IMG/VR virus record: IMGVR_UViG_3300046411_000278
Coordinates: 1-34,792 of that record
DNA length: 34,792 nt
Strand: one strand, 5' to 3'
From: a virus
In this document: positions 15,714 to 23,121 of the stretch, piece by piece
Position numbering within the stretch: position 1 is the first letter of the stretch
How the letters are laid out: each line of letters begins with the position of its first letter
Translations under genes and position numbers: made by a program
Notes under the pieces: generated by a model
Told to the model about the DNA's origin: nothing
The model's input: the letters and a program-made list of their open reading frames with translations, nothing else
Database searches by the model: none

Positions 15714-17126
15714 TTTAGAACGTGGTCCTTCTTTCATACTAGAACTCACAGCAACTTCAACTTGGCCTGTTGCCATTTCTCTGTTTGGCCATGTAATAAC
15801 TGAATTCATTGCGTTTGCATCTGATATGTTTTGTGGTGCCATTTTGTTAGATAATTTAATAAAATTTTGTTGCAGTGTTTCACGTACTACAGGAGCAAAG
15901 TTAGGTAATGCATTATCTTTGTTTACTACTTTAGAAGTAAGTGCCTCAAAAGCATAGAATATATTTTTGTATTTTTGTACAGGATTGTCTTTATCTTCTA
16001 AAAATTTAGCAAAGTTGTTAACTTTGAGTTTATCTAAAATAGTATCTAAGTATTTAGGAAATGTCTTGCCAGCAATAGCTTCGCTAATTTCAGACTCTGT
16101 GATTTCTCTGTCCATATATAGTCTAAAACCTTGTGCCTCCATTTTGTAAAAGAAGTTTGCATTTAGAAATGCACTATTTTTTGTAGTTGTTTTATCTTGT
16201 AATTCTAAAAATGCCACTGCTCTTGGATTCTTTTCTTTAAGTTCTTTCGGTACTTCGAATTGTCCCATACTAAAGGCCGCACCTTTTCCTGATTTACCAC
16301 CTTTTACAGAAATCCAAATTTTATTTCCTGATACAGGATTTTCAAAGCCTGCTACTGCTCCTTCTGCATCTGCTAATCTTGCATTTTTTGCAGTTGGGAA
16401 TACCATCTTCATTTGATCGAAACTGGTTAAACCAACATGGTCAAAGAATGCTTGTTCAACATCGCCTGTAAATGTTGCCATTCCTTTAAGCATCATAAGC
16501 GGACCAAGATATTCACCTGCATCATCTCTAAACGCGGCAAATTCACCTGAGCTTAATTCACTTAGATCAAAAGTATTATCTTTATTCGCAATTTGTGTAG
16601 CCGCATCGATAACCTTTCGTCCAATTTCAGTTGCTTGTAATTTTTGATTACCTTTTATTGCTTGGAGTAAAGATTCCGCAGTATATTCTGCACCACCTGC
16701 ATCAATACCAATATCTGCTGGTTTTAAACTTGCGGCTTCTTTTCCGCCTGCTACAAATTTACTGCCTCCAAATTCTGCACCTTTAATTAAAGGCGATACA
16801 CTATTTTTTGTATTGATAGGTATTGGAGTTTGTTCAGTATCTTTTACATCGTATCCATATAATGTAAACGGAACTGTTTTATTTTTGCCAGCCGCCCAAG
16901 TTGTAAATACTTTTACATTGTCATACTCTGTAGGTGGATCAGATTGTAATGCAATCTTAGGTGGAATTATAATTTCTTTGCCATCTTTTGTTTTAAAAGG
17001 AGTTGGGTTGTTAATAAAATTTAAAAATGTTTCTTTACGATCAGGTTTTCTATCCTTCATAAGCTCGTCACCTGTTAGATAAGGGGACGCCTCAGTCAGT
17101 TGACTTCTAAATTGGAAATAACGCAT
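15693..17126 (-). CDS. Unknown 477-aa protein with capsid-targeting-like N-terminus
   Basis: It starts MRYFQFRSQLTEASPYL: a short amphipathic helix ending LTE then Ala, like T4 internal-protein targeting peptides. In the core, about residues 245-290, comes NARLADAEGAVAGFENP followed by KIWISVKGGKSGKGAAFS. The acidic residue, then a strand with S-x-K-G-G, is reminiscent of PD-(D/E)xK nuclease-like folds seen in other phage proteins, but I cannot confirm a catalytic set. No membrane segment. A GAGG site precedes the ATG, which overlaps the upstream stop by 1 base. Likely packaged or head-associated; function unknown. Confidence 0.65.
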   Translation of the reverse strand: MRYFQFRSQLTEASPYLTGDELMKDRKPDRKETFLNFINNPTPFKTKDGKEIIIPPKIALQSDPPTEYDNVKVFTTWAAGKNKTVPFTLYGYDVKDTEQTPIPINTKNSVSPLIKGAEFGGSKFVAGGKEAASLKPADIGIDAGGAEYTAESLLQAIKGNQKLQATEIGRKVIDAATQIANKDNTFDLSELSSGEFAAFRDDAGEYLGPLMMLKGMATFTGDVEQAFFDHVGLTSFDQMKMVFPTAKNARLADAEGAVAGFENPVSGNKIWISVKGGKSGKGAAFSMGQFEVPKELKEKNPRAVAFLELQDKTTTKNSAFLNANFFYKMEAQGFRLYMDREITESEISEAIAGKTFPKYLDTILDKLKVNNFAKFLEDKDNPVQKYKNIFYAFEALTSKVVNKDNALPNFAPVVRETLQQNFIKLSNKMAPQNISDANAMNSVITWPNREMATGQVEVAVSSSMKEGPRSKLRMKVN

Positions 17127-17392
17127 TAAACACTAACCTCAATATCAAAATTATCATACCCTAGATCAAAAAGTTTGTTTGCTACATTGTTTGCAACTTC
17201 ATCTGATTCTTCTTCATCTAGTTGAACGTGTGTTTCAACTGTAAGAACAGTTTGTCCTGATTGTGATTCTGTCAAACTATAATTAGTTTCACTTTCCATT
17301 AATGCAGTAGATGCACTTGTTGCAACTTCTGATACAACAATATCGTCAATTTCTTCTTTGTTATCAAAAATAATGTTAATAAAGTTTTCCAT
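17126..17392 (-). CDS. Small acidic protein of unknown function (88 aa)
   Basis: Strongly acidic and Ser/Thr-rich (NKEEIDDIVVSEVATSAS, VQLDEEESDEVANNVANKL), with no basic cluster, cysteine or membrane segment. An AGGAAG site sits ahead of its ATG. It is sandwiched between a virion-type protein and the 477-aa protein in the late block. Small acidic proteins in this position can be prohead-core or assembly factors, but nothing here proves that. Confidence 0.6.
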   Translation of the reverse strand: MENFINIIFDNKEEIDDIVVSEVATSASTALMESETNYSLTESQSGQTVLTVETHVQLDEEESDEVANNVANKLFDLGYDNFDIEVSV

Positions 17393-17400
17393 ATTACTTC

Positions 17401-17742
17401 CTAATGATTAAGTCTAACACTATTTACAGTACCATCTGTGTAAACTAGTTTTGCTCTAATGAAAACAAAGTTACCTGTAAAGTTAACATATTTGACTTCT
17501 GTTTGATTAGCAACGGTTATAGTATCTACGTCAAACCAGTCAGCATCTGCTGGTGTAGTTGCTAATGTTGCTTGTATAGTGATCGAACCTGTAAGACCTA
17601 CGTAATCATACTGTACAGTATGAACACCATCTGATCTTCCATAATATCCGTCACCCTTAAAGTTACTTCCGGTTACAGTTTCAGTCGTACTGTCTCCTGG
17701 ATGTGTGTTGGCTGATAAAATTATTTCGCTTGTACTGGGCAT
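17401..17742 (-). CDS. Putative virion structural protein (113 aa)
   Basis: Beta-rich, Thr/Gly/Asp-rich sequence with GSITIQATLATTPADADWFDV and VNFTGNFVFIRAKLVYTDG, a pattern shared by small fibre- or baseplate-associated proteins of marine T4-like phages. The frame continues upstream to 17775; MPSTSE at 17742 is preferred because a CATAAATA box ends only 5 bases before it and the family begins there. No ribosome-binding site is in range of either start, so the exact start is unsure. Confidence 0.6.
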   Translation of the reverse strand: MPSTSEIILSANTHPGDSTTETVTGSNFKGDGYYGRSDGVHTVQYDYVGLTGSITIQATLATTPADADWFDVDTITVANQTEVKYVNFTGNFVFIRAKLVYTDGTVNSVRLNH

Positions 17743-17746
17743 AATA

Positions 17747-18433
17747 CTATTTATGCAAATCCTTTTGTGAAACATATTTTATAATACGTCGGATTTGTCC
17801 TCCTAAAGCTATTTTTGCTAACATTAGATATCGTTCATTTTTAGCATAAAAGTAAAAACCTTCGGCAAAATGGTTGTTACGTACAACACGTTTTGCAACA
17901 TTGCCTATTCTAAATCCGTCTGGATTGTTTTCACAATAGTCTGCAAAATTAGGATCAACTTTCTTCCCTAATATTGCTTTGAATTCCCATTCAACGTCAC
18001 CGTCAATTATTTTAGTGTTTGCATTATCTATAAGATAGTTGAAAATTTCATCATTTTCAGGTTCATGCCATTGTACTGCACTGACTTGTGTTTGCAATTT
18101 ATGTAACCAATCTGGTTCGTTTGAATACATATCTAAGTTGTATCCTTCGCAACGCACCATAGCATTACTTTTATTTTTTTCTAGTGCATTGTACACAACG
18201 CAGGCATCCATAAATGTTTCTAAATCAATAGTCATATTTTTCCTACGTGCTAAATGGTTAAAAGGACATGATATAGGCAACTCTGACTCTGCTTCTCTTT
18301 GCATAGCATCTAGTTTTGATTTAACATATCCTAGATTCAATCCGCGAAACATAGATGCAATAGTGCTCTTTACACGTAGCTTGTATAGATACTTGTTATA
18401 AAATAACTTAGTTGTGTAATACTTTTGTAACAT
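17747..18433 (-). CDS. Unknown protein co-transcribed with clpA (228 aa)
   Basis: No recognised family. It begins with a Tyr/Lys-rich stretch (LQKYYTTKLFYNKYLYKL), has LETFMDACVVYNALEK and YNLDMYSNEPDWLHKLQ mid-protein, and ends NNHFAEGFYFYAKNERYLMLAKI then a basic tail. No membrane segment, signal peptide or nucleotide-binding motif. It overlaps the clpA end by 26 bases with an AAAAGG site, so it should be translated with ClpA from the clpA promoter. The location makes it a candidate ClpA adaptor or substrate selector; that is inference from position only. Confidence 0.7.
   Translation of the reverse strand: MLQKYYTTKLFYNKYLYKLRVKSTIASMFRGLNLGYVKSKLDAMQREAESELPISCPFNHLARRKNMTIDLETFMDACVVYNALEKNKSNAMVRCEGYNLDMYSNEPDWLHKLQTQVSAVQWHEPENDEIFNYLIDNANTKIIDGDVEWEFKAILGKKVDPNFADYCENNPDGFRIGNVAKRVVRNNHFAEGFYFYAKNERYLMLAKIALGGQIRRIIKYVSQKDLHK
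17748..17755 (-). promoter_or_regulatory. Possible late promoter box (CATAAATA) very close to a start codon
   Basis: It matches the late box in seven of eight bases but lies only 5 bases before the ATG at 17742, so transcription would begin at or near the start codon. Either the mRNA is nearly leaderless or the match is chance. Confidence 0.4.
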
Positions 18434-20666
18434 CTTTTACCTTTTCAGTAATAGGTTTTAGATGCAATTTATTGTCAGCAACATCAATTTTTAAAGTACC
18501 ACCGTCTTTTAGATCGCCGAATAAAAGCATCTTACTTAGGGGTCGTTTAATTTGTTTGTCGATATATCTGTGCATAGGTCTTGCACCCATCTTATCATCA
18601 AAACCATTTTCTACAAGATGGTCTAATGCATCGTCACTAATTTCGCAAACTACATTTTTATCATCAAGCATGTTTTTAAGTTCAAGCAAGAACTTACCAA
18701 CAATTTTTAGCATAATAGGTTTTTCAAGTTTACCAAACGTAACTACACCATCAAGTCTATTTCTAAATTCTGGAGCAAAGAAACGTTTAAATTCTTCGTC
18801 ACCATAATCACCAGCTAAATCTTGACTAAATCCTATAGTGTTTTTCTCAGCTTGTTCTGCACCTAAGTTAGTTGTAAGGATTAAGATACAATTACGTGCA
18901 TCTGCTTCTTTACCGTCACTTCCGGTAATCTTACCATTGTCCATAATTTGCAATAAAATTTGTGCAATGTCTGGGTGTGCTTTTTCAATTTCATCAAGTA
19001 ATAAAACACAATTAGGATGTTCTTGTAGTTGATTAATTAACTGTCCTGAATGTTCGTCGTGGCCAACATACCCTGGAGGAGAACCAATTAACTTACTTAC
19101 ACTATGTTTTTCTTGATATTCTGACATATCAAAACGTGCAAGGTGTATGCTTAGATTCTTTGCAAGTTGTTTAGCAAGTTCAGTCTTACCAACACCTGTT
19201 GGGCCCATGAATACAAACGATCCAATTGGTTTTTCTTCTGATTTAAGTCCTGCTTGTGCAACAAGTATCTTGTCAACAATTTCTTCAATTGCATTGTCTT
19301 GTCCATACACATTAAGTTTAAGGTTCTTGTCAAGACTTGCTAGATTATTAGTTTCTTTTTGTTGTATTTGTTCTGGAGGAAGATTTACAAACTTAGCAAG
19401 TTCAAATTTAATCTCTTCAGGACCAACAACACGATCTCCTGTAACATTGTTTACTTTAAACCGTGAACATGCTAAGTCGATTAAGTCAATTGCTTTGTCA
19501 GGTAACTTTTTATCAGTAATGTATTTTACTGAAAGTTTAACTGCTTCATCAATTGCTTCTTGTGTAATAGTAGTTGCATGGAATTCTTCGTAATACTTTT
19601 TAATACCATGTAGAATATCTGTTGTTGTTTTCTTATCAGGTTCGTCAACACTTACACGTTGGAACCTACGCATTAATGCTCTATCTTTTTCAAAATATTT
19701 TCTATATTCGTCCCAAGTAGTAGAAGCTACAACTTTAATATCACCTTTACCTAAGGCAGGTTTCAGCATATTTGCTAAATCATTAGAGCTATTGCTACCA
19801 CCAGCACCAGCACCATTCATCATGTGTGCTTCGTCAATGAATACAATCGTTTTGCCTTGACGTTTGATTGCGGCCATAACTAATTTGAAACGTTCTTCAA
19901 AGTCTCCTCGGTATTTACTACCTGCCAACATAGCACCAATGTCTAAATTGTATACTGAATACTCTTCAAGGAATGTAGGAACATCTTTGTTAACAATTCT
20001 GTATGCAAGTCCTTCTGCAATAGCAGTTTTACCAACACCTGGATCACCAACTAATAGGACATTATTTTTTTGTCTACGTCCTAATGACAAGCAAATGCTT
20101 TCTAGTTCTTCTGTACGTCCAATCACAGGATCAATTTTACCATCAACAACTTCTTGGTTCAAGTTAGAAGTAAATGCTTTCAAAGCTCGTTGTGCATGTC
20201 CTTGTAATTCTTCATCTTCTACATTTGAAACAAATTCGTTGTTTATATAATTGCTGAATGCATCTTTATCTACACCTGCTTTTGTTACTTGGTAAGTTGA
20301 ATATGATTTCTTTTCGTTAAGCAATGATAAAAATACATCACAAATATCAATGTGCTGACGCCCGCTAAACAATACTTGTGTAAATGCTCTATTCATAACA
20401 CGTTCTACAGTTTGTGTTTTCTTAGGCTTATATTTTGTGCCTTCAGGAACTTTAATATCGTCTAGTTTAGTTTGAAGATACTGCAATAGCTCGTTTTGCA
20501 ATGGTTGCACTTCAATACCAAATCCTGTCAAGATGTTAGTAAAGTTTTCTGTGCATAGCATAGCAAACAATAGATGCTCTAATGTCACATATTCGTGATT
20601 TAGTCTCTTAGCATCTTTAATTGCTTTATCAAATACAACCTGTAATTCTTCAGATGGTTCAACCAT
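18408..20666 (-). CDS. clpA: ClpA-type AAA+ unfoldase (ATP-dependent Clp protease ATP-binding subunit)
   Basis: At 752 aa it is near E. coli ClpA (758). An N-domain of Clp-N repeats spans residues 1-145 (NHEYVTLEHLLFAML, then RQHIDICDVFLSLL); in ClpA this domain binds ClpS. D1 has Walker A GDPGVGKT (207-214), Walker B VFIDEAH (275-281) and pore loop KYRGDFEER. D2 has Walker A GPTGVGKT (488-495), Walker B VLLLDEIEKAH (554-564) and pore loop SPPGYVGHDE. There is no ClpB-type middle coiled coil. IGF at 611-613 in the D2 loop (ClpA usually IGL, ClpX IGF) is the ClpP-docking tripeptide. It should unfold proteins for host ClpP; no ClpP or ClpS gene is visible here. A perfect sigma70 promoter (20700..20728) lies upstream, so it is likely made early. 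Confidence 0.95.
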   Translation of the reverse strand: MVEPSEELQVVFDKAIKDAKRLNHEYVTLEHLLFAMLCTENFTNILTGFGIEVQPLQNELLQYLQTKLDDIKVPEGTKYKPKKTQTVERVMNRAFTQVLFSGRQHIDICDVFLSLLNEKKSYSTYQVTKAGVDKDAFSNYINNEFVSNVEDEELQGHAQRALKAFTSNLNQEVVDGKIDPVIGRTEELESICLSLGRRQKNNVLLVGDPGVGKTAIAEGLAYRIVNKDVPTFLEEYSVYNLDIGAMLAGSKYRGDFEERFKLVMAAIKRQGKTIVFIDEAHMMNGAGAGGSNSSNDLANMLKPALGKGDIKVVASTTWDEYRKYFEKDRALMRRFQRVSVDEPDKKTTTDILHGIKKYYEEFHATTITQEAIDEAVKLSVKYITDKKLPDKAIDLIDLACSRFKVNNVTGDRVVGPEEIKFELAKFVNLPPEQIQQKETNNLASLDKNLKLNVYGQDNAIEEIVDKILVAQAGLKSEEKPIGSFVFMGPTGVGKTELAKQLAKNLSIHLARFDMSEYQEKHSVSKLIGSPPGYVGHDEHSGQLINQLQEHPNCVLLLDEIEKAHPDIAQILLQIMDNGKITGSDGKEADARNCILILTTNLGAEQAEKNTIGFSQDLAGDYGDEEFKRFFAPEFRNRLDGVVTFGKLEKPIMLKIVGKFLLELKNMLDDKNVVCEISDDALDHLVENGFDDKMGARPMHRYIDKQIKRPLSKMLLFGDLKDGGTLKIDVADNKLHLKPITEKVKDVTKVLHN

Positions 20667-20699
20667 ACTTTTTTATTCCTTTTCTATAACTATATTTAC

Positions 20700-20728
20700 A
20701 TTATACGTTATCATACTAATAATGTCAA
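20700..20728 (-). promoter_or_regulatory. Consensus sigma70 (early) promoter of clpA
   Basis: Minus-strand TTGACA, 17-base spacer, TATAAT, 33 bases upstream of the clpA ATG, which has an AAGGAAT site. The -35 box overlaps the last codons of dnaJ. It makes clpA the start of its own transcript, separate from the dnaJ-lysis block. Confidence 0.88.
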
Positions 20729-21540
20729 CTATATCTTTTACCAATTTGTTCAATTGCATTTTTATCTGCATCTGAAATACCTGTCGGTGTTTGACCAACA
20801 ATTCTGACTAATATATTGCCTGGATTGCCTGATCTATTTGGTAAGCCTTTGCCTGTTATTTTTAAAACTGTTCCAGGTTGTGTTCCTCCAGGTATATTTA
20901 GGTTTACTTTAGCACCACCTGGAACACTAATATTAAGAACAGTTCCTGTAATAAGTTTTAAAACACTAATTCTCTTATTAGTAATTAAATCTAATCCGTT
21001 GATCTCATACTCATTTGTGGATTGTATTACAATTTGTACAAATAAATCTCCTGGAGGTATTTGTTTAATATCATGTTGACCCATTCCTGAGTAACGGACT
21101 TTATCACCATTTCTTACACCTACAGGTATTTTGATATCAACTGTTTGCTCCATACCATTGTTTAATCTATATGAAGCAATTACACTTTTACCAGTATATA
21201 CTTCTGCAATATTAATATTACATCCTATTGTAATATCTTGATTCCGCATTTGTTGTCTTGCGCCAAACCCAAATTGACCCATTAGATCGTTTATATCAAA
21301 GCCGCCTTGGAATCCGCCTTGATTAAAATGTTGCGAGTTAAACTGAGGTTGTGGATTATCGTATTGTTGTCTTTTTTGAGGATCTTTTAATGTGCTATAT
21401 GCTTCGTTAATTTGTTTGAACTTTTCGTCACTACCGCCATTACGGTCAGGGTGGTGTTGCATACTTAATTTTTTGTATGCTTTCTTAAGATCTGTTTCAG
21501 AAGCGTTTCGCTCAACACCTAGTACGTTATAGTAATCCAT
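20725..21540 (-). CDS. DnaJ/CbpA-like co-chaperone (class B, no zinc finger)
   Basis: The J domain is residues 1-65 (DYYNVLGVERNASETDLKKAYK, then HHPDRN with HPD at 30-32). A Gly/Phe-rich linker follows (FNQGGFQGGFDINDLMGQFGFG). The C-terminal peptide-binding part (about 100-271) has IPVGVRNGDKVRYSGMG and GNILVRI, as in CbpA and DnaJB types. At 271 aa it is slightly shorter than CbpA (306), and the CxxCxGxG zinc finger is absent. The HPD should stimulate a host Hsp70. No clear ribosome-binding site precedes the ATG, and no obvious promoter lies in the 17-base gap to the upstream gene, so it probably shares the late lysis-region transcript. Confidence 0.93.
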   Translation of the reverse strand: MDYYNVLGVERNASETDLKKAYKKLSMQHHPDRNGGSDEKFKQINEAYSTLKDPQKRQQYDNPQPQFNSQHFNQGGFQGGFDINDLMGQFGFGARQQMRNQDITIGCNINIAEVYTGKSVIASYRLNNGMEQTVDIKIPVGVRNGDKVRYSGMGQHDIKQIPPGDLFVQIVIQSTNEYEINGLDLITNKRISVLKLITGTVLNISVPGGAKVNLNIPGGTQPGTVLKITGKGLPNRSGNPGNILVRIVGQTPTGISDADKNAIEQIGKRYS

Positions 21541-21557
21541 ACTAGTACTTATTGTAT

Positions 21558-21968
21558 CTATTTTTTAGATTTACTAGATCCGGTGTATAGTCCAAACCAT
21601 GCCGCGCCTGCACCTACAACAATACTAACAAGTCCGCTTTGCTCAAAACTAGGAGCATCCAACGCCATAAACCATATTACTACTTTGTACAGTAATACAA
21701 TGTAAACAGTTAAAAACATTCTTGGAAAAATTCTCCAAGCATCAATTGCTCTTGCTAGGTGTATTAATCTAGCATATGGGTTAGGTCCCATATCTTTTAC
21801 ACTAGTATCTACTTCTAAGTCTAGTTTAACTTTGCGTGTAGTTGAATCGCTAGTTGAAACTACTTCTGCCTGATATTCTTGTTCTTCATACTTCATAGGC
21901 TCTTTGTTTGCAACTGGTTTAGGATTAGTTGCTGGTTTATTTAAATCTTCTGGTTTTTTTCTTGGCAT
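21558..21968 (-). CDS. Putative holin (136 aa, two membrane segments)
   Basis: A soluble N-terminal half rich in Lys/Pro/Glu is followed by two hydrophobic segments at about residues 83-102 (RMFLTVYIVLLYKVVIWFMA) and 112-128 (GLVSIVVGAGAAWFGLYTG), with a short basic tail SSKSKK. Proteins with the IFPRxF…WFMAL…GAAWFGLY pattern in marine T4-like phages are often labelled holins. It lies downstream of endolysin and spanin genes on the same strand with GAGGGG as ribosome-binding site, overlapping its upstream neighbour by 1 base. The cassette context is the strongest support; T4 t-holin similarity is not evident. Confidence 0.55.
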   Translation of the reverse strand: MPRKKPEDLNKPATNPKPVANKEPMKYEEQEYQAEVVSTSDSTTRKVKLDLEVDTSVKDMGPNPYARLIHLARAIDAWRIFPRMFLTVYIVLLYKVVIWFMALDAPSFEQSGLVSIVVGAGAAWFGLYTGSSKSKK

Positions 21969-22249
21969 TATCTTTTCCCCTCAAGATGTTTGATACGCTT
22001 TTCAAGCTCATCTATTTTTGATGTTATTTTAGGATATTTTACACGCCAAGCATTCGGATCATTCTGTAACCATGTCCATCCCCAACGTATTGCTAGGTAT
22101 TCTAATGTAGCATCAAACTTACTGACTGCCCATGTTGCCATTCTTGTATCTTTGAACCAGAATAAAAATCCTGCACCAAATATTGACCCAGCTAATGCTG
22201 TATAAATCCATAGACGATCGCTCGCCATTTGTTCAATCATTTCCCACAT
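21968..22249 (-). CDS. Membrane-anchored small protein in lysis cassette (93 aa)
   Basis: One hydrophobic segment at about residues 13-32 (LWIYTALAGSIFGAGFLFWF) followed by a soluble C-terminal domain ending in a charged coiled coil (KITSKIDELEKRIKHLEGKR). A GAGGG site precedes the ATG and CATAAATA at 22275..22282 gives a late promoter 25 bases upstream. The single-membrane-segment topology with the neighbouring holin candidate suggests a holin partner or antiholin, but it could equally be a structural membrane protein. No family recognised. Confidence 0.6.
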   Translation of the reverse strand: MWEMIEQMASDRLWIYTALAGSIFGAGFLFWFKDTRMATWAVSKFDATLEYLAIRWGWTWLQNDPNAWRVKYPKITSKIDELEKRIKHLEGKR

Positions 22250-22274
22250 ATTAATCCCTCATTCATTATATATG

Positions 22275-22282
22275 TATTTATG
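22275..22282 (-). promoter_or_regulatory. T4-type late promoter box (CATAAATA)
   Basis: Minus-strand CATAAATA, 25 bases upstream of the ATG at 22249, immediately after the stop of the small lipoprotein gene. Its spacing to the gene is typical of the other late boxes here. Confidence 0.6.
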
Positions 22283-22283
22283 C

Positions 22284-22439
22284 TCAGAACTCGCATGCAA
22301 CGGTGGCGCCAGGTGTAACTTCTATATTGATATTTTCGTCTATTGTAACTTTAGGATCGGGTTTAGCTTTGCAATCGATTGGCCTTGTACAACTACTTGT
22401 CAGTAGTATCAGTATCAGCAGGCTTAACAGCGTTTTCAT
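22284..22439 (-). CDS. Small lipoprotein nested in the spanin region (51 aa), too short for routine gene calling
   Basis: Found by reading the minus strand past the o-spanin. It begins with a signal peptide MKTLLSLLILILLTSSC: a basic residue, a Leu/Ile core, and a lipobox-like TSSC at residues 14-17. The mature part is 34 residues (TRPIDCKAKPDPKVTIDENI, then NIEVTPGATVACEF) with two further cysteines. Its start lies 47 bases inside the o-spanin gene in another frame. No strong ribosome-binding site is visible, so translation may depend on coupling. It could be a second outer-membrane spanin component or an Rz1-like remnant; function inferred from location and signal peptide only. Confidence 0.55.
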   Translation of the reverse strand: MKTLLSLLILILLTSSCTRPIDCKAKPDPKVTIDENINIEVTPGATVACEF

Positions 22440-22791
22440 AATATACGATAATTTCGGTTTGCTGTTCTATGTAGCGTCTTAGGTCTGCTATGTTGATTGC
22501 AAGGTTTTCGTAGTCTTTCATAGATAGCACAACATATGCTAATTCGCCATGCTCTTCTTTAAATTCTTTCACAAAGGATTCGTAGTTTTCTGCTGTAACA
22601 ACATAAACTCTAGTATCTACTAAGTCAATTGGTTTCGGTCGAGCTACTGTCGGTACTGTTGTCTTCTCTATCTGTGTTACTACTTTTATCTCCGGTTCGC
22701 GGAACGTCGAGCAACCAGTTAGGAAGAGGAGTATCGCCATCACCGCCAGTAGCGGCTTCCAGCTCGCGCCATAATTTAGCTGTGGCACCAT
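22393..22791 (-). CDS. Outer-membrane spanin lipoprotein (Rz1-like o-spanin, 132 aa)
   Basis: A signal peptide with lipobox LTGC (residues 24-27, Cys27 the lipidation site) follows WKPLLAVMAILLF. The mature protein is 105 residues, longer than lambda Rz1 (40), and is partly helical (ENYESFVKEFKEEH, DYENLAINIADLRRYIEQQ). The gene starts inside the i-spanin gene in a different frame, overlapping it by 167 bases, the classic Rz/Rz1 arrangement. Its own AGAAGG site sits just ahead of the ATG, which argues strongly that the frame is translated. It pairs with the i-spanin to fuse inner and outer membranes after the endolysin has acted. Confidence 0.82.
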   Translation of the reverse strand: MVPQLNYGASWKPLLAVMAILLFLTGCSTFREPEIKVVTQIEKTTVPTVARPKPIDLVDTRVYVVTAENYESFVKEFKEEHGELAYVVLSMKDYENLAINIADLRRYIEQQTEIIVYYENAVKPADTDTTDK

Positions 22792-23113
22792 TCATCCTTC
22801 CTTCTAAATCTTCACTATCTCTAATAGCATCTTGTACAAGATCTAATTGACGTAATCTATTGCGTAAATTATCTCCGTATGCTTCTGCTTTTTGTAAGTC
22901 TTTTGTTAATTGGTCTGATAAGTTATTAAGTCTAACATTATCTTCTTTTAGTAATGCAATACTTTTTTCGCTAGTTTCTACTGCTGTTTCTAATTTTGCA
23001 TTGTTTAATCTCATTATTTCCAAGTTGGATTGTAATTGTTTTACATAAAACAATCCGCCTCCGGCTGTGGCCAGAATGACAAATACTAGTGCAATTTTTA
23101 ATGAACTAAACAT
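22625..23113 (-). CDS. Inner-membrane spanin (Rz-like i-spanin, 162 aa)
   Basis: An N-terminal membrane anchor (residues 5-22, LKIALVFVILATAGGGLF) is followed by a long predicted coiled coil with Leu/Asn repeats (KQLQSNLEIMRLNNAKLETA through LRNRLRQLDLVQDAIRD), then a low-complexity Ser/Thr/Asp tail that is the overlap with the o-spanin gene. N-in anchor plus periplasmic coiled coil is the i-spanin layout. It lies 8 bases downstream of the endolysin. The start lacks a strong ribosome-binding site. The C-terminal tail composition (SSNTDREDNSTDSSSTETN) is probably shaped by coding for two proteins at once. Confidence 0.8.
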   Translation of the reverse strand: MFSSLKIALVFVILATAGGGLFYVKQLQSNLEIMRLNNAKLETAVETSEKSIALLKEDNVRLNNLSDQLTKDLQKAEAYGDNLRNRLRQLDLVQDAIRDSEDLEGRMNGATAKLWRELEAATGGDGDTPLPNWLLDVPRTGDKSSNTDREDNSTDSSSTETN

Positions 23114-23121
23114 ACTTGTAT

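Noticed and set aside
15714-15740. Intrinsic terminator at the speD/opposing gene junction
   Set aside because: The region is coding on the minus strand and shows no GC-rich hairpin followed by a T-run; likewise at the phoH/thyX junction near 26211.
18412-20250. Several long plus-strand frames opposite clpA
   Set aside because: Shadows of clpA: high Ser/Leu/Pro composition typical of antisense frames.
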